A program made the position numbers and the translations under genes. DNA of 64,000 nucleotides, from contig JAQXEK010000010.1 of NCBI GenBank assembly GCA_029250885.1, positions 1 through 64,000 of the forward strand. Direction: 5' to 3'. Origin of the DNA: Planctomycetota bacterium. Lineage in GTDB: Bacteria; Planctomycetota; UBA1135; GCA-002686595. Shown piece by piece: positions 46,420 through 54,960 of this stretch (its first letter is position 1; each line of letters starts with the position of its first letter). Below the pieces are notes generated by a model. The model searched no databases. It was not told where the DNA came from and saw only the letters and a program-made list of their open reading frames with translations.

Positions 46420-47574
46420 TTAGATGTCGCCCATGCTGTTCATGATCTCGAGCAGTGGCATGAAGAGCGCAACCACAACGAAACCGACAAACACGGCCAT
46501 GACGATCAACAGTGCAGGCTCGAGGATCTTAAACAAGGCGTCGAGCTTACGGTCGACTTGGACTTCATAGGCCTCCGCCACCTTGAGCAGCATGCCGTCA
46601 AGCTCGCCGGTCTCTTCGCCAACCTCGACCATGTTGCAAACCAGATCATCAAAGACTCCGGACTCGGTCATTGGTGTGGAGATGCCCTCGCCCTCGCGCA
46701 CGGTCAAGCGCACCTCTTCGATGGCCTGGTGCATCACGTCGTTGGGCGTCGTGTCGCGGGTAATGGCAAGGGCGTCGAGGTGCGGAACGCCGGCTTGGAT
46801 CAGGGTGCCAAAGGTCCGTGAGAAGCCGGCCGTGTAGCCTTGGCGAAGAACGAGTCCCACCATCGGAATCTTGAGCTGCAGGCCGTGGATAAAGAAGCGG
46901 TACTTTCCCCCGGCAGACATGAGGGCCACGTGGATAATCGCCAAGAGGATCGGTAGACCGAAGACCACGTAGAAGTATTGGGTCGCGTACTTGGCGGTGT
47001 TGAGCAGCAGCAGGGTAATGCCCGGAAGCTCGACATCGAAGGTATCGAAGATCTCCTGGAAGCGAGGGATCACAAACAAGATCACGATGCTAATCACGAC
47101 GGACGCGACCACGACGATCACGGCGGGGTAGATCATGGCGCCTTTGATCTTCGCGCCGATGTCCGCTGCCCGCTCCCGAAGAATGGCCAAGCGTTCCAAG
47201 ATCGTGTCCAGAAGACCGCCGCTCTCGCCGGCCTTCACCATGGACGCGTACAAGGGGTCGAAGCAGCGGCTGTGCTTGCCCATTGCCTCCGACAGGGGCG
47301 TGCCCGAGGCGACGTCCTCCGTAACCTCAGAGAGCACCTCTTTAAAGGGTCCGTTTGGTGTCTGGCCATGGAGCACGGACAGAGCGCGTACGATAGGAAT
47401 GCCTGCCGAGGTCAAGGTAGCAAGCTGCAGGGTGAAGTCCGTGACCGCCTGGCTAGCCACGCGCTTGCCGCGCTTCTTCTTCTCGGGCCGGGAGCCCTCG
47501 GAGGAAGCGGAGCGGTTCGCCTCTTTCGTGGCGTTCGTGCCGCCAGTCATCTTGCGTTGGATCTTCTTAGCCAT
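46420..47574 (-). CDS. pilC: Type IV pilus/type II secretion inner-membrane platform protein (PilC/GspF)
   Basis: A 384-residue protein with the duplicated T2SF domain: FTLQLATLTSAGIPIVRAL (about 48-66) and FSRTFGTLIQAGVPHLDAL (about 250-268). Three membrane helices occur around 150-175, 205-225 and 350-378. The N-terminal 40 residues are basic. It forms the rotor or platform that couples the ATPase to pilin assembly. The ATPase genes pilB and pilT lie just upstream. Confidence 0.93.
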   Translation of the reverse strand: MAKKIQRKMTGGTNATKEANRSASSEGSRPEKKKRGKRVASQAVTDFTLQLATLTSAGIPIVRALSVLHGQTPNGPFKEVLSEVTEDVASGTPLSEAMGKHSRCFDPLYASMVKAGESGGLLDTILERLAILRERAADIGAKIKGAMIYPAVIVVVASVVISIVILFVIPRFQEIFDTFDVELPGITLLLLNTAKYATQYFYVVFGLPILLAIIHVALMSAGGKYRFFIHGLQLKIPMVGLVLRQGYTAGFSRTFGTLIQAGVPHLDALAITRDTTPNDVMHQAIEEVRLTVREGEGISTPMTESGVFDDLVCNMVEVGEETGELDGMLLKVAEAYEVQVDRKLDALFKILEPALLIVMAVFVGFVVVALFMPLLEIMNSMGDI

Positions 47575-47641
47575 GTCTTATCGCGGGGTCTGTTCTTTGG
47601 GGAGAGGTTGGCAGGTCTTCCCACCAGTTACAAGTGCGAGC

Positions 47642-49321
47642 TTAGTGCCCCATGGTCTCGCGAATCACTTCTTCGATTGTGGTCTTACCTTCGAGCACCC
47701 TGTGGATGCCGGCCTGGCGCAGAGTGCGCATGCCCGCTGAAACGGCCAGTCGCCGCAGCTCCGCGGTGGATGCGTTCGCGCCGATGGCCTCGCGCAAGGG
47801 GCGGTCGAGCTTCATGATCTCATAGATGGCCGTTCGCCCGCGGTATCCGGTATGGAAGCACTCCGCGCAGCCCTTCCCGAAGGGCAGCTGGGCGCCCTGG
47901 AGTTCGCTTGAGTCGGCCCCGAGCTCACGCAGCAGGTCCTCGTCCGGCTCATAGGTGTCCTTGCAAGAGGGGCAGACCGACCGCACCAAGCGCTGAGCAA
48001 TGACTGCCTCGAGGGTCGCCGTGATCAAGAAGGGCTCCACGCCCATATCCACCATCCGCGTGACGGCGCTTGGCGCGTCATTGGTGTGGACTGTGGCAAA
48101 AACTGTGTGGCCCGTCAGGCTAGCCTCGACGGCCGTGCCAGCTGTGTCCTCGTCACGGATCTCACCAATGAGAATCTTGTCGGGGTCCTGGCGCAGCACG
48201 GTGCGAAGAACGCCCGCGTAGCCCACGCCGATGTCCTCGTTGATTGGCACCTGCACCAAGCCATCGATGTCGTACTCGACTGGGTCTTCGACGGTGATGA
48301 TCTTTGTGCCAGGGTCGTTAATGTCCGACAGGATCGCATAGAGCGTCGTGGTCTTACCGCTCCCGGTTGGACCGGTGACCAGGACAATGCCGTGGGGAAG
48401 ATCGCACAACTCGCGGATGTCGTTGGCGTCCCGGGTCTCCAGGCCCAGGGAGGAGAGCTCCAGGGACACGGCGGATCGGTCAAGGATTCGCAGTACGGCA
48501 CCCTCGCCGGCAATACCGGGCAAGGTAGCCACACGCAGGTCCACGGGCCTGCCGTCGATCGCCAGGGAGATGCGCCCATCCTGGGGCAGCTGGACCTCGG
48601 CGATGTCCAGGTCGCTCATGATCTTGATACGCGCCATCAGCGCGCCGGCCAGGTGAGCGGGCGGCGCTTCGATCTCATACAGCGAGCCGTCCACCCGATA
48701 GCGAATGCGCAGCTCGTTCGGGAAGACCTCGAAGTGGATGTCGCTGGCGCGGTCGCGAATCGCGCGATGCAGAATTGAGTTCAAGAGGCGCACAACCGGC
48801 GCGCTGGCCGCGGCGTCCTCGGGGTTATCTTCGCCCGCGGCCCGGGCCGCATCGGCGATGGCATCCTTGAGGGAGGCCTCCTCGCCGTAGCTCTCCGTGA
48901 CCAGCTTGCGCAGCAGCTCGGCGTCGCCTAGGACACCGCGCACGTCGCCGCCGGTGGTGAAGCGCAGGTCTTCGAGAACCGCCACATTCATTGGGTCTGC
49001 GATCGCCACAATCAGGGTGTCCCCCTCCATGCGAATTGGCAGGACACCAAAGGCGTGGGCCGTGCCCGAATCTAGGCGCTCAAGGGCCTCTTCCGATGGC
49101 TTCAGGGTCGAGAGGTCAACCGCCTCGAGCCCCGCCTGCTTGGCGAGTCCAAGGTTCAGGTCCTCGGCCTTGACCGAGCCCAGAGCCAACAGGTGCTGGC
49201 CGATCAGGCCGCCGTGCTTGCGCTGGGCGCCAAGGGCCTCCTGGATCTGGCCCTCGCCGATGAGGCCCTGGCCCTTCAGCACCTGGCCGATCAGCTCTCG
49301 GGGTGAATTGTTCGCACTCAT
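47642..49321 (-). CDS. pilB: Pilus/secretion assembly ATPase (PilB/GspE), copy 1
   Basis: A 559-residue ATPase. N-terminal MshEN-like domain (about 1-150) with two repeats like LIGQVLKGQGLIGEGQIQ; the arginine of the cyclic-di-GMP-binding RLGxxL motif is replaced in both. Core: Walker A GPTGSGKTTTLYA near 320, Asp box, Walker B LIGEIRDEDTA, His box HTVFATVHTNDAPSA, and a zinc site from two cysteine pairs (CPSC, CAEC). It would drive pilin polymerisation. Its start abuts the pilT stop with no gap. Confidence 0.95.
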   Translation of the reverse strand: MSANNSPRELIGQVLKGQGLIGEGQIQEALGAQRKHGGLIGQHLLALGSVKAEDLNLGLAKQAGLEAVDLSTLKPSEEALERLDSGTAHAFGVLPIRMEGDTLIVAIADPMNVAVLEDLRFTTGGDVRGVLGDAELLRKLVTESYGEEASLKDAIADAARAAGEDNPEDAAASAPVVRLLNSILHRAIRDRASDIHFEVFPNELRIRYRVDGSLYEIEAPPAHLAGALMARIKIMSDLDIAEVQLPQDGRISLAIDGRPVDLRVATLPGIAGEGAVLRILDRSAVSLELSSLGLETRDANDIRELCDLPHGIVLVTGPTGSGKTTTLYAILSDINDPGTKIITVEDPVEYDIDGLVQVPINEDIGVGYAGVLRTVLRQDPDKILIGEIRDEDTAGTAVEASLTGHTVFATVHTNDAPSAVTRMVDMGVEPFLITATLEAVIAQRLVRSVCPSCKDTYEPDEDLLRELGADSSELQGAQLPFGKGCAECFHTGYRGRTAIYEIMKLDRPLREAIGANASTAELRRLAVSAGMRTLRQAGIHRVLEGKTTIEEVIRETMGH

Positions 49322-50377
49322 TTACAGCCTGCTGGCAAGGTCGTCGCGGTTCTGGGCTGCCTCAAGGGCGACCTCGCCGGTCACCACCCCGCTGCGCACG
49401 AGGTCGAGCAGGTAGTCGTCCAAGGTCACCATGCCAAAGCGCTTGGAGGTCTGGATCGTGCTCTGGATCTTGTGGGTCTCACCCTTGCGAATCAGGTTGC
49501 CGATGGCGGCGTTCATGAGCATCACCTCGAAGGCGGCGACACGGCCGTTGCCGTCGGCTCGGGGCAGCAGCACCTGGCTGATGACCGCCTCGATCGAGGT
49601 CGACAGCTGGGCGCGAATCTGGGGCTGTTGGTTCGCGGGGAAGGCATCGATGATGCGGTCCATGGTACGCGCGCTACCCGTGGTGTGCAGGGTGCCGAAG
49701 ACCAGGTGGCCCGTCTCTGCGGCAGTGATAGCCGCGCTGATGGTCTCGAGGTCGCGCATCTCACCGACCAGGATCACGTCCGGGTCCTGGCGCAGGGCCC
49801 GGCGCAGGGCCTCGGCAAAGTTGGGCACGTCCACGCCCACCTCGCGCTGGGTCACGATGCTCTTCTTGTGGGTGTGGTAGTACTCGATCGGATCTTCGAT
49901 TGTGATGATGTGCCGGTCGCGGTTGATGTTGATCCAGTCCAACATCGCAGCCAGGCTGGTGGTCTTACCCGAGCCGGTCGGTCCCGTGACAAGCACAAGG
50001 CCACGGGGTTTTGTCAAGAGGTCGAGGCTAGCCTCGGGTAGCCCGAGCTCGTGGACGTCGTACAACTTCTGGGGAATCACGCGCAGCACGGCACCGTAGA
50101 AGCCCTTCTGGCGCAGAATGCTGACCCGGAAGCGATTGCCGGAGTCATGGGCCATGCCGAAGTCCGAGCTGCCGCCCTCCTGCACCTCCTTCCACTGGAT
50201 GTCACTGCAGAGGTCTCGACAAAGTTGCTCGGCACTGGCCGCATCGATTACGTCGCAGTCGTTGAGGTGCGTAAGCCCGCCGTCCGTACGGATGGCCGGG
50301 GGCGCGCCTACAGCGAGGTGCAGGTCCGAGGCGCCTTGGGTTAGGGCAGCCTTCATCAGTTCTTGGATGTTTTGCAT
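49322..50377 (-). CDS. pilT: Twitching motility/retraction ATPase PilT
   Basis: A 351-residue hexameric ATPase that depolymerises the pilus. N-terminal SDLHLAVGAPP segment typical of PilT, Walker A GPTGSGKTTSLAAMLD near 135, Walker B VILVGEMRDLETI near 204, GHLVFGTLHTTGSA, and the C-terminal region with AFEVML and IRKGETHKI. It lacks the zinc cysteines of PilB. Its presence argues for a retractile type IV pilus rather than a pure type II secretion system. Confidence 0.95.
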   Translation of the reverse strand: MQNIQELMKAALTQGASDLHLAVGAPPAIRTDGGLTHLNDCDVIDAASAEQLCRDLCSDIQWKEVQEGGSSDFGMAHDSGNRFRVSILRQKGFYGAVLRVIPQKLYDVHELGLPEASLDLLTKPRGLVLVTGPTGSGKTTSLAAMLDWININRDRHIITIEDPIEYYHTHKKSIVTQREVGVDVPNFAEALRRALRQDPDVILVGEMRDLETISAAITAAETGHLVFGTLHTTGSARTMDRIIDAFPANQQPQIRAQLSTSIEAVISQVLLPRADGNGRVAAFEVMLMNAAIGNLIRKGETHKIQSTIQTSKRFGMVTLDDYLLDLVRSGVVTGEVALEAAQNRDDLASRL

Positions 50378-50383
50378 GTTCGT

Positions 50384-52093
50384 TTAGTAAGTCTCGACTT
50401 CGACTTCTTCCACGCCTGCGCGGCAGACGCGCAGGACTTCGGTGAATGTGGTGGCGCCATCGAGCACCTTAGACGCGCCGTCTTCGAGAAGCGGCAAGAG
50501 CTTGCCGCTAGAGTGGGCGGCGGAGCGCAGCTCGTCTTGGCTGCAGCCCTCGAAGAAGCGTTCGCGTAGATCGTGGTCGAGCTCGAGGAACTCGAAGAGA
50601 CCAAGGCGTCCGCGGAAGCCAGAGCCCTCGCAGGAGTAGCAGCCACGGGGCATGCGGAACTTCATGCCGTCCCGCGGCGTGAGCCCAAGGGCTTGCACCT
50701 CAGCGGCCGGTGGATCGTACTCTTCGGAGCACTCGGCGCAGAGCTTACGCACCAAACGCTGGGCCAGGATTGCCTGGACTGCGGTGCTGCAGAGAAAGGG
50801 CGGCACGCCCATGTCTACAAGGCGCGTCAAGGCGCTGGGTGCGTCGTTCGTATGCAACGTCGAGAAGACCAGGTGCCCGGTCAAGGCGGCCTGGATCGCC
50901 GTCTCGGCCGTCTCCTGGTCGCGGATCTCACCCACCAGGATCACATTCGGCGCGCAGCGCAGCATGGCCCGCAGGATGCGCGAGAAGCTCAGGCCAACTC
51001 GATCGTTCACCTGGACCTGGTTAATACCAGAGATGTGGTACTCGACCGGATCCTCGGCCGTGATGATCTTGACGTCGGGGCGGTTAAGTTCCTTTAGCGC
51101 GGCATATAAAGTGGTGGTCTTACCAGAGCCCGTAGGCCCTGTCACCAACACAATACCACCGGAGCGGTCGAGCATCCGGTCCATGCGCCGCCGGCCCTCG
51201 CCCACAAGCCCGAGCTCGCCCAAGGAGATCAAGTTTGCGCTGCGATCAAGCAGGCGCATAACGATGGTCTCTCCGTGGTTCGTGGGCAGGATCGAGATAC
51301 GAACGTCGATGTCGCGGGTGCCGAGTTTCACGCCGATGCGCCCATCCTGGGGCTTGCGCTTCTCGGCAATGTCCATCCGGCCCATGATCTTGAGGCGACT
51401 CACCAGGGGCGCAGCCAGATGCGCCGGGTGGCGTGCGGCCTCTTTTAAGACGCCGTCGATGCGGTAGCGAACCACCAGGCCGTCGCCGGCTGGTTCAATG
51501 TGGATGTCGCTCGAACGCTGATCCATGGCCTCTTGGAACATGCGCGTGACTAGGCGAATGATCGGCGCGTCGCCGTCCTCTTCCCCACCCGCCTCGGCCA
51601 GGCCAGCGGCGATACCCTGCTCGGCGCCGGAGCTGCCGTAGTACTTCTCCAGCACGATGCCCAGGGCGCTGGGTGCAGCGATCGCACAGACGATCTCGCA
51701 GCTCAGCATGAAACGCAGTTGGTCGGCCACCATGCTGCGCGCGGGATCGTCGACGGCAACCACAAGCTTGCCGCCCTTCTCGGCCACGGGCACCAAGCGC
51801 TGCTCGACGGCAAACTCCTCGGGAATACGCTCGACCAATCGATCGGGGACGCGCCCCTTCGAGAGGTCCACAAACGGCATACGCGAAGCCTTCGCCACCT
51901 GGCGGTAGATCGTCGCCTCGTCGGCGAGCCCCATCTCCAAGACAGCTTCGGCGAGGGACCTTCCGCGGTTGCGCTGAAAGGCCTGGGCCTCGCGCAACTT
52001 GGCATCGTCCAAGATGCCCGCCTCTATCAGCAATCGCTCAATTTCGCCGCTCAAGTCTAGCTGTCCGCCTATCCACAGGGTTCCGTTTGCCAC
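50384..52093 (-). CDS. Pilus/secretion assembly ATPase (GspE/PulE), copy 2
   Basis: A second GspE-family ATPase of about 569 residues, first gene of the group. N-terminal MshEN-like domain (SGEIERLLIEAGILDD, RSLAEAVLEMGLADE), Walker A GPTGSGKTTTLYAAL, Walker B ILVGEIRDQETA, HLVFSTLHTNDAPSAL and two Cys pairs (CAEC, CYSC). It is clearly distinct from copy 1. The start is uncertain: I give GTG 52093; TTG 52054 and TTG 52156 are alternatives. The pair of assembly ATPases suggests separate pilus and secretion (or two pilin) machines sharing PilC. Confidence 0.92.
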   Translation of the reverse strand: MANGTLWIGGQLDLSGEIERLLIEAGILDDAKLREAQAFQRNRGRSLAEAVLEMGLADEATIYRQVAKASRMPFVDLSKGRVPDRLVERIPEEFAVEQRLVPVAEKGGKLVVAVDDPARSMVADQLRFMLSCEIVCAIAAPSALGIVLEKYYGSSGAEQGIAAGLAEAGGEEDGDAPIIRLVTRMFQEAMDQRSSDIHIEPAGDGLVVRYRIDGVLKEAARHPAHLAAPLVSRLKIMGRMDIAEKRKPQDGRIGVKLGTRDIDVRISILPTNHGETIVMRLLDRSANLISLGELGLVGEGRRRMDRMLDRSGGIVLVTGPTGSGKTTTLYAALKELNRPDVKIITAEDPVEYHISGINQVQVNDRVGLSFSRILRAMLRCAPNVILVGEIRDQETAETAIQAALTGHLVFSTLHTNDAPSALTRLVDMGVPPFLCSTAVQAILAQRLVRKLCAECSEEYDPPAAEVQALGLTPRDGMKFRMPRGCYSCEGSGFRGRLGLFEFLELDHDLRERFFEGCSQDELRSAAHSSGKLLPLLEDGASKVLDGATTFTEVLRVCRAGVEEVEVETY

Positions 52094-52245
52094 CCATGCC
52101 AACTTAGGAGTCCCAACCGCATAACCTGGGGGGACCCGCGCGCGCGTGCACGCCAAGGACTAGCTGCAGCATCCTACGGCCTCAAACGGCTCCGGTCACG
52201 GTTTCCGGTGGCCGGAAGTCGGATTCCCCGAGGATCGAGCCGGGT

Positions 52246-52896
52246 CTAGGCGGTCCAGCCAGCCTTCTGGAGCAACTTGAGGGTAAGTGCGACAGGCAAG
52301 CCGACCACATTGTCGAAGCCGCCACCGTCTAACTGGTCCACAAACTGGTCCGCGGACTCCTGGATCGCGTAGCCACCCGCCTTGCCACGCCACTCACCGG
52401 AGTCCACGTAGGCGCGCTGCTCGGGCTCGGTGATCTCGCGCATGGTGACGTGGGTCACCTCCGCGGAGCTGACGACGGTCGTGTTTTCGGGCGACTCGCC
52501 GCGGCGGACCACAGCGACGCCGGTCACGACCCGGTGGGTTGTGCCCGAGAGGCGTGCGAGCATGGAGAGGGCTTCGCGCTCGTCCAGGGGCTTGCCAAGA
52601 TAAGTCGGCAGGCGACCGGGCGCCTTTGATGTGGGGTCATCCCCGAGCACTACCAAGGTGTCACTGCCGATCACCCAGGGCGACTCGTCCGGCAGGTCCA
52701 AAGCAGCCAGCAGGCTGGCCGCATTCGCCTTGCGCTCGGCGAGCATGACCGCCGCGACCTCGGCGGCCAGGGCAGGATCGAAGGACTCGTCCACATCAGC
52801 GGGTAGGACAAGGAAGTCTAGCCCCGCCTTTGCGAGCAGGGTCTTGCGCCGCGGCGATGCCGACCCCAAGACCAGCCTTGTTGGACGGTTTGCCAT
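52246..52896 (-). CDS. maf: Maf-like nucleoside triphosphate pyrophosphatase
   Basis: A 216-residue house-cleaning enzyme that hydrolyses non-canonical or m7G/dTTP/UTP-type nucleotides to monophosphates. LGSASPRRKTLL at the start, VIGSDTLVVL (metal/catalytic Asp), KPLDEREAL and the end EWRGKAGGYAIQ plus GLPVALTLKLL are family hallmarks. The YhdE versus YceF subtype cannot be settled by eye. It follows the endonuclease III-like gene by 41 nt and may share its transcript. Confidence 0.93.
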   Translation of the reverse strand: MANRPTRLVLGSASPRRKTLLAKAGLDFLVLPADVDESFDPALAAEVAAVMLAERKANAASLLAALDLPDESPWVIGSDTLVVLGDDPTSKAPGRLPTYLGKPLDEREALSMLARLSGTTHRVVTGVAVVRRGESPENTTVVSSAEVTHVTMREITEPEQRAYVDSGEWRGKAGGYAIQESADQFVDQLDGGGFDNVVGLPVALTLKLLQKAGWTA

Positions 52897-52937
52897 CGCG
52901 CGGGTCTTGAGCGAAGTTGAAGAGCAGCCAGGGATGG

Positions 52938-54257
52938 CTACTTCTTGCCCTTCTTCTTGGTCGCCTTCTTCTTGGTCGCCTTCTTCTTAGTCGGCTTCTT
53001 CTTATTGACCTTCTTCTTCGGCGCTGCCTTTTTGGGCGCCGCCTTCTTCACCGGTGCTTTCTTCGCCGCCTTCTTGGCAGCTTTCTTAGCCGGAGCCTTC
53101 TTGGCGGCCTTCTTGGCCGACTTTTTCGCAGGAGCCTTCTTGGCTGCCTTCTTTGCGGCCTTCTTGGCCGATTTTTTCGCAGGTGCTTTCTTGGCTGCTT
53201 TCTTGGCTGCCTTCTTGGCTGCCTTCTTAGCTGTCTTCTTAGCTGCCTTCTTAGCTGTTTTCTTGGCAGCCGGCTTCTTCGCTGCTTTCTTAGCCGCCTT
53301 CTTCTTAGCGGCGGCTGCCTTCTCGGCGTCCTTCTTTGCCTTGGCCTTGGCCTTTTCCGCAGCCACGCGCTTGGCGGCCGCTTCGGCCTCCTTGGCCTTC
53401 CGCGCAAGGATGCGTTTTTTGTCGGCTTGCTTCTTCTTGGCGGCCAGGGCCCCGGCCTTGGCCTCGCGGGCTAGGCGACGCTTCTCTTTCTTGGCCTCGA
53501 CCTCCAAGCGCTTACGTTCGCGCTCCTCTTCCTTGGCGCGCTGCACAGCAAGGCGCTCTTGGGAGACGACCCAATCCGCCCGAACCTTTGCGCCATAACC
53601 ACACTCTTCCACAAGCGGGCACTCCTGGCAGACGGGCTTGCGGGAGTCACACCAAGCTTGGGCGACCCGACCGAAGGAGAGGGCAAAGGAGAGTGCCTTG
53701 GCACCCTTACCGGTGGAGAGCTTGGCCAGAGCGTCGTATCCCTTTTTATAGGACTGGGTTCGATCCATTAGACCCAAGCGGTCGAACACGCGCACGAAGC
53801 CCGCGGTCACGGGCAAGGCACCGTCGCCGGCGACCCACTGCAGGTAGTGTACGCCGTCCACGCCGAGGGTCTCGACCGTGCAGAGCAGCTTGCCACCGCC
53901 GGCGAGGTCTTCCTTCAGAAACTCAAGGTCAAAGCTATGGTTGTGCTGGAAGACATCCTGGAGGTAGTCCTTTACCAGCCTTGCTGCGCTCCACTTGACA
54001 TCTTGGCTCTTGCTCTTGATGCCCTCGGAGATCTCCTGGACCTGGGAGACACGGACTTCGTTCCAATCAAAGTGCTTGATCCTTAGGGATCGTACGGAAG
54101 CCTCGGCCTGCTTGGCACTCAGCTCCTTTTGTAGCACGTAGACCAGGCTGTGCTCGATTAGATCGAGGTCCTTCAGCACGCCGGGCGCTGTGGGTTCGCA
54201 GCCAGCCTTGGCAAGTGCCTTCAACAGGGCGGGGACTTTGGGGCGCTTCTTACTCAC
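52938..54257 (-). CDS. Endonuclease III-like protein with degenerate active site and histone H1-like tail
   Basis: A 439-residue fusion. Residues about 30-222 follow the endonuclease III (HhH-GPD) fold and end in Cys203-x6-Cys210-x2-Cys213-x5-Cys219, the exact spacing of the [4Fe-4S] cluster loop. By-eye alignment of LGVDGVHYLQ to the HhH of E. coli Nth (LPGVGRKTAN) puts Val where the catalytic Lys should be, and PVTAGF for AVDTHI puts Thr where the catalytic Asp should be. Residues 235-310 are a charged coiled coil, and 311-439 a KKAAKKAPAKK-type tail like eukaryotic H1 or AlgP/Hc-type proteins. It is probably a DNA-binding, non-cutting protein. GTG start; it lies downstream of rpsP, separated by hairpins. 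Confidence 0.85.
   Translation of the reverse strand: MSKKRPKVPALLKALAKAGCEPTAPGVLKDLDLIEHSLVYVLQKELSAKQAEASVRSLRIKHFDWNEVRVSQVQEISEGIKSKSQDVKWSAARLVKDYLQDVFQHNHSFDLEFLKEDLAGGGKLLCTVETLGVDGVHYLQWVAGDGALPVTAGFVRVFDRLGLMDRTQSYKKGYDALAKLSTGKGAKALSFALSFGRVAQAWCDSRKPVCQECPLVEECGYGAKVRADWVVSQERLAVQRAKEEERERKRLEVEAKKEKRRLAREAKAGALAAKKKQADKKRILARKAKEAEAAAKRVAAEKAKAKAKKDAEKAAAAKKKAAKKAAKKPAAKKTAKKAAKKTAKKAAKKAAKKAAKKAPAKKSAKKAAKKAAKKAPAKKSAKKAAKKAPAKKAAKKAAKKAPVKKAAPKKAAPKKKVNKKKPTKKKATKKKATKKKGKK
52945..53330 (-). repeat. Degenerate Lys/Ala-coding repeats (histone-like tail)
   Basis: Short imperfect repeats on codons for AAKK and APAKK, with AAG/AAA and GCC/GCT mixed. They are more variable than a recent tandem array, which suggests selection on amino-acid composition rather than recent slippage. 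Confidence 0.7.
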
Positions 54258-54307
54258 GATTCGAAATCTCTTAGGAGTGCTGGGGAGAGGGGCACGAAAT
54301 CACGACA

Positions 54308-54386
54308 CAACCCAGCCATAGGCTGGGTCGCGATCTGGCGCCGCCAAGTCTGGAGAGGCCAGGGATCAGGGCGCAATGATGCGCCC
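54308..54386 (-). terminator. Two hairpins between rpsP and the endonuclease III-like gene
   Basis: Minus strand, from rpsP: GGGCGCA/TGCGCCC (54386-54369, 4-nt loop), then ACCCAGCC/GGCTGGGT (54326-54308, 3-nt loop). Neither has a clean U-tract (the second is followed by TGTGTCGTGATTT). They may weaken readthrough from the ffh-rpsP transcript. Confidence 0.4.
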
Positions 54387-54391
54387 CGAGA

Positions 54392-54820
54392 TTACTCTTC
54401 GCCTTCGGCGGCGCCAGCAGCAGCAAGGGCAGCCTTCTTGGCCGAGGTGCGCGCATCGCGGCGCGCAGCCTTAGCTTCAAGGCGTCCCGCCTTTGCGGCG
54501 ATTCGTGAAGACTTCGTCTTGGTCACAGCGTTACGACCCGTGCGCTTGCGAGGAGCCTTGGGCACGCGGCCTTCGTAGACACCTTGGCGGCGGAAGATCG
54601 AGTTGACCGTATCGCTGGGCGTAGCACCCACGGAGAGCCAGTACTTCGCACGCTCGTTGTCGAGGGTGAGACGCAGCTCTTCCTTCGGAGTCACGGGGTC
54701 GTAGACGCCGAGAGTCTCAAGGGTTGCCCCATCGCGCTTATCGCGCGAGTCAAGGACGGAAATGCGGTAGCAGGGGCGCTTGGAGCGACCGGTGCGCTTA
54801 AGTCGGATGACGACGGCCAT
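54392..54820 (-). CDS. rpsP: 30S ribosomal protein S16 with basic C-terminal extension
   Basis: A 142-residue protein; the S16 core occupies about 1-80 (VVIRLKRTGRSKRPCYRI at the start, YDPVTPKEELRL, and the GATPSDTV loop). S16 stabilises the 5' domain of 16S rRNA. Residues 85-142 are an extra Arg/Lys/Ala-rich, probably disordered, extension absent from most S16 proteins. It begins at ATG 54820, chosen from the family N-terminus. It follows ffh, the usual order. Confidence 0.96.
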   Translation of the reverse strand: MAVVIRLKRTGRSKRPCYRISVLDSRDKRDGATLETLGVYDPVTPKEELRLTLDNERAKYWLSVGATPSDTVNSIFRRQGVYEGRVPKAPRKRTGRNAVTKTKSSRIAAKAGRLEAKAARRDARTSAKKAALAAAGAAEGEE

Positions 54821-54960
54821 CTTCTTGTTCTTGGTGAAGAGTTTGGAAATCTCGAGCCGATGTGTGCAGCCCCGTTGCAAACGTACAAAGGGGCCAGACT
54901 CGAAAATGGGCCGAACAGTCTAGCTCAAGCGCTTCCGTGGTGTGAGGACAAAAACCCGGC

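Noticed and set aside
52945-53598. Plus-strand frame coding a Phe/Ala/Leu-rich hydrophobic protein
   Set aside because: It is the exact antisense of the Lys/Ala tail; the hydrophobic repeats follow automatically from AAG/GCC codons read backwards.
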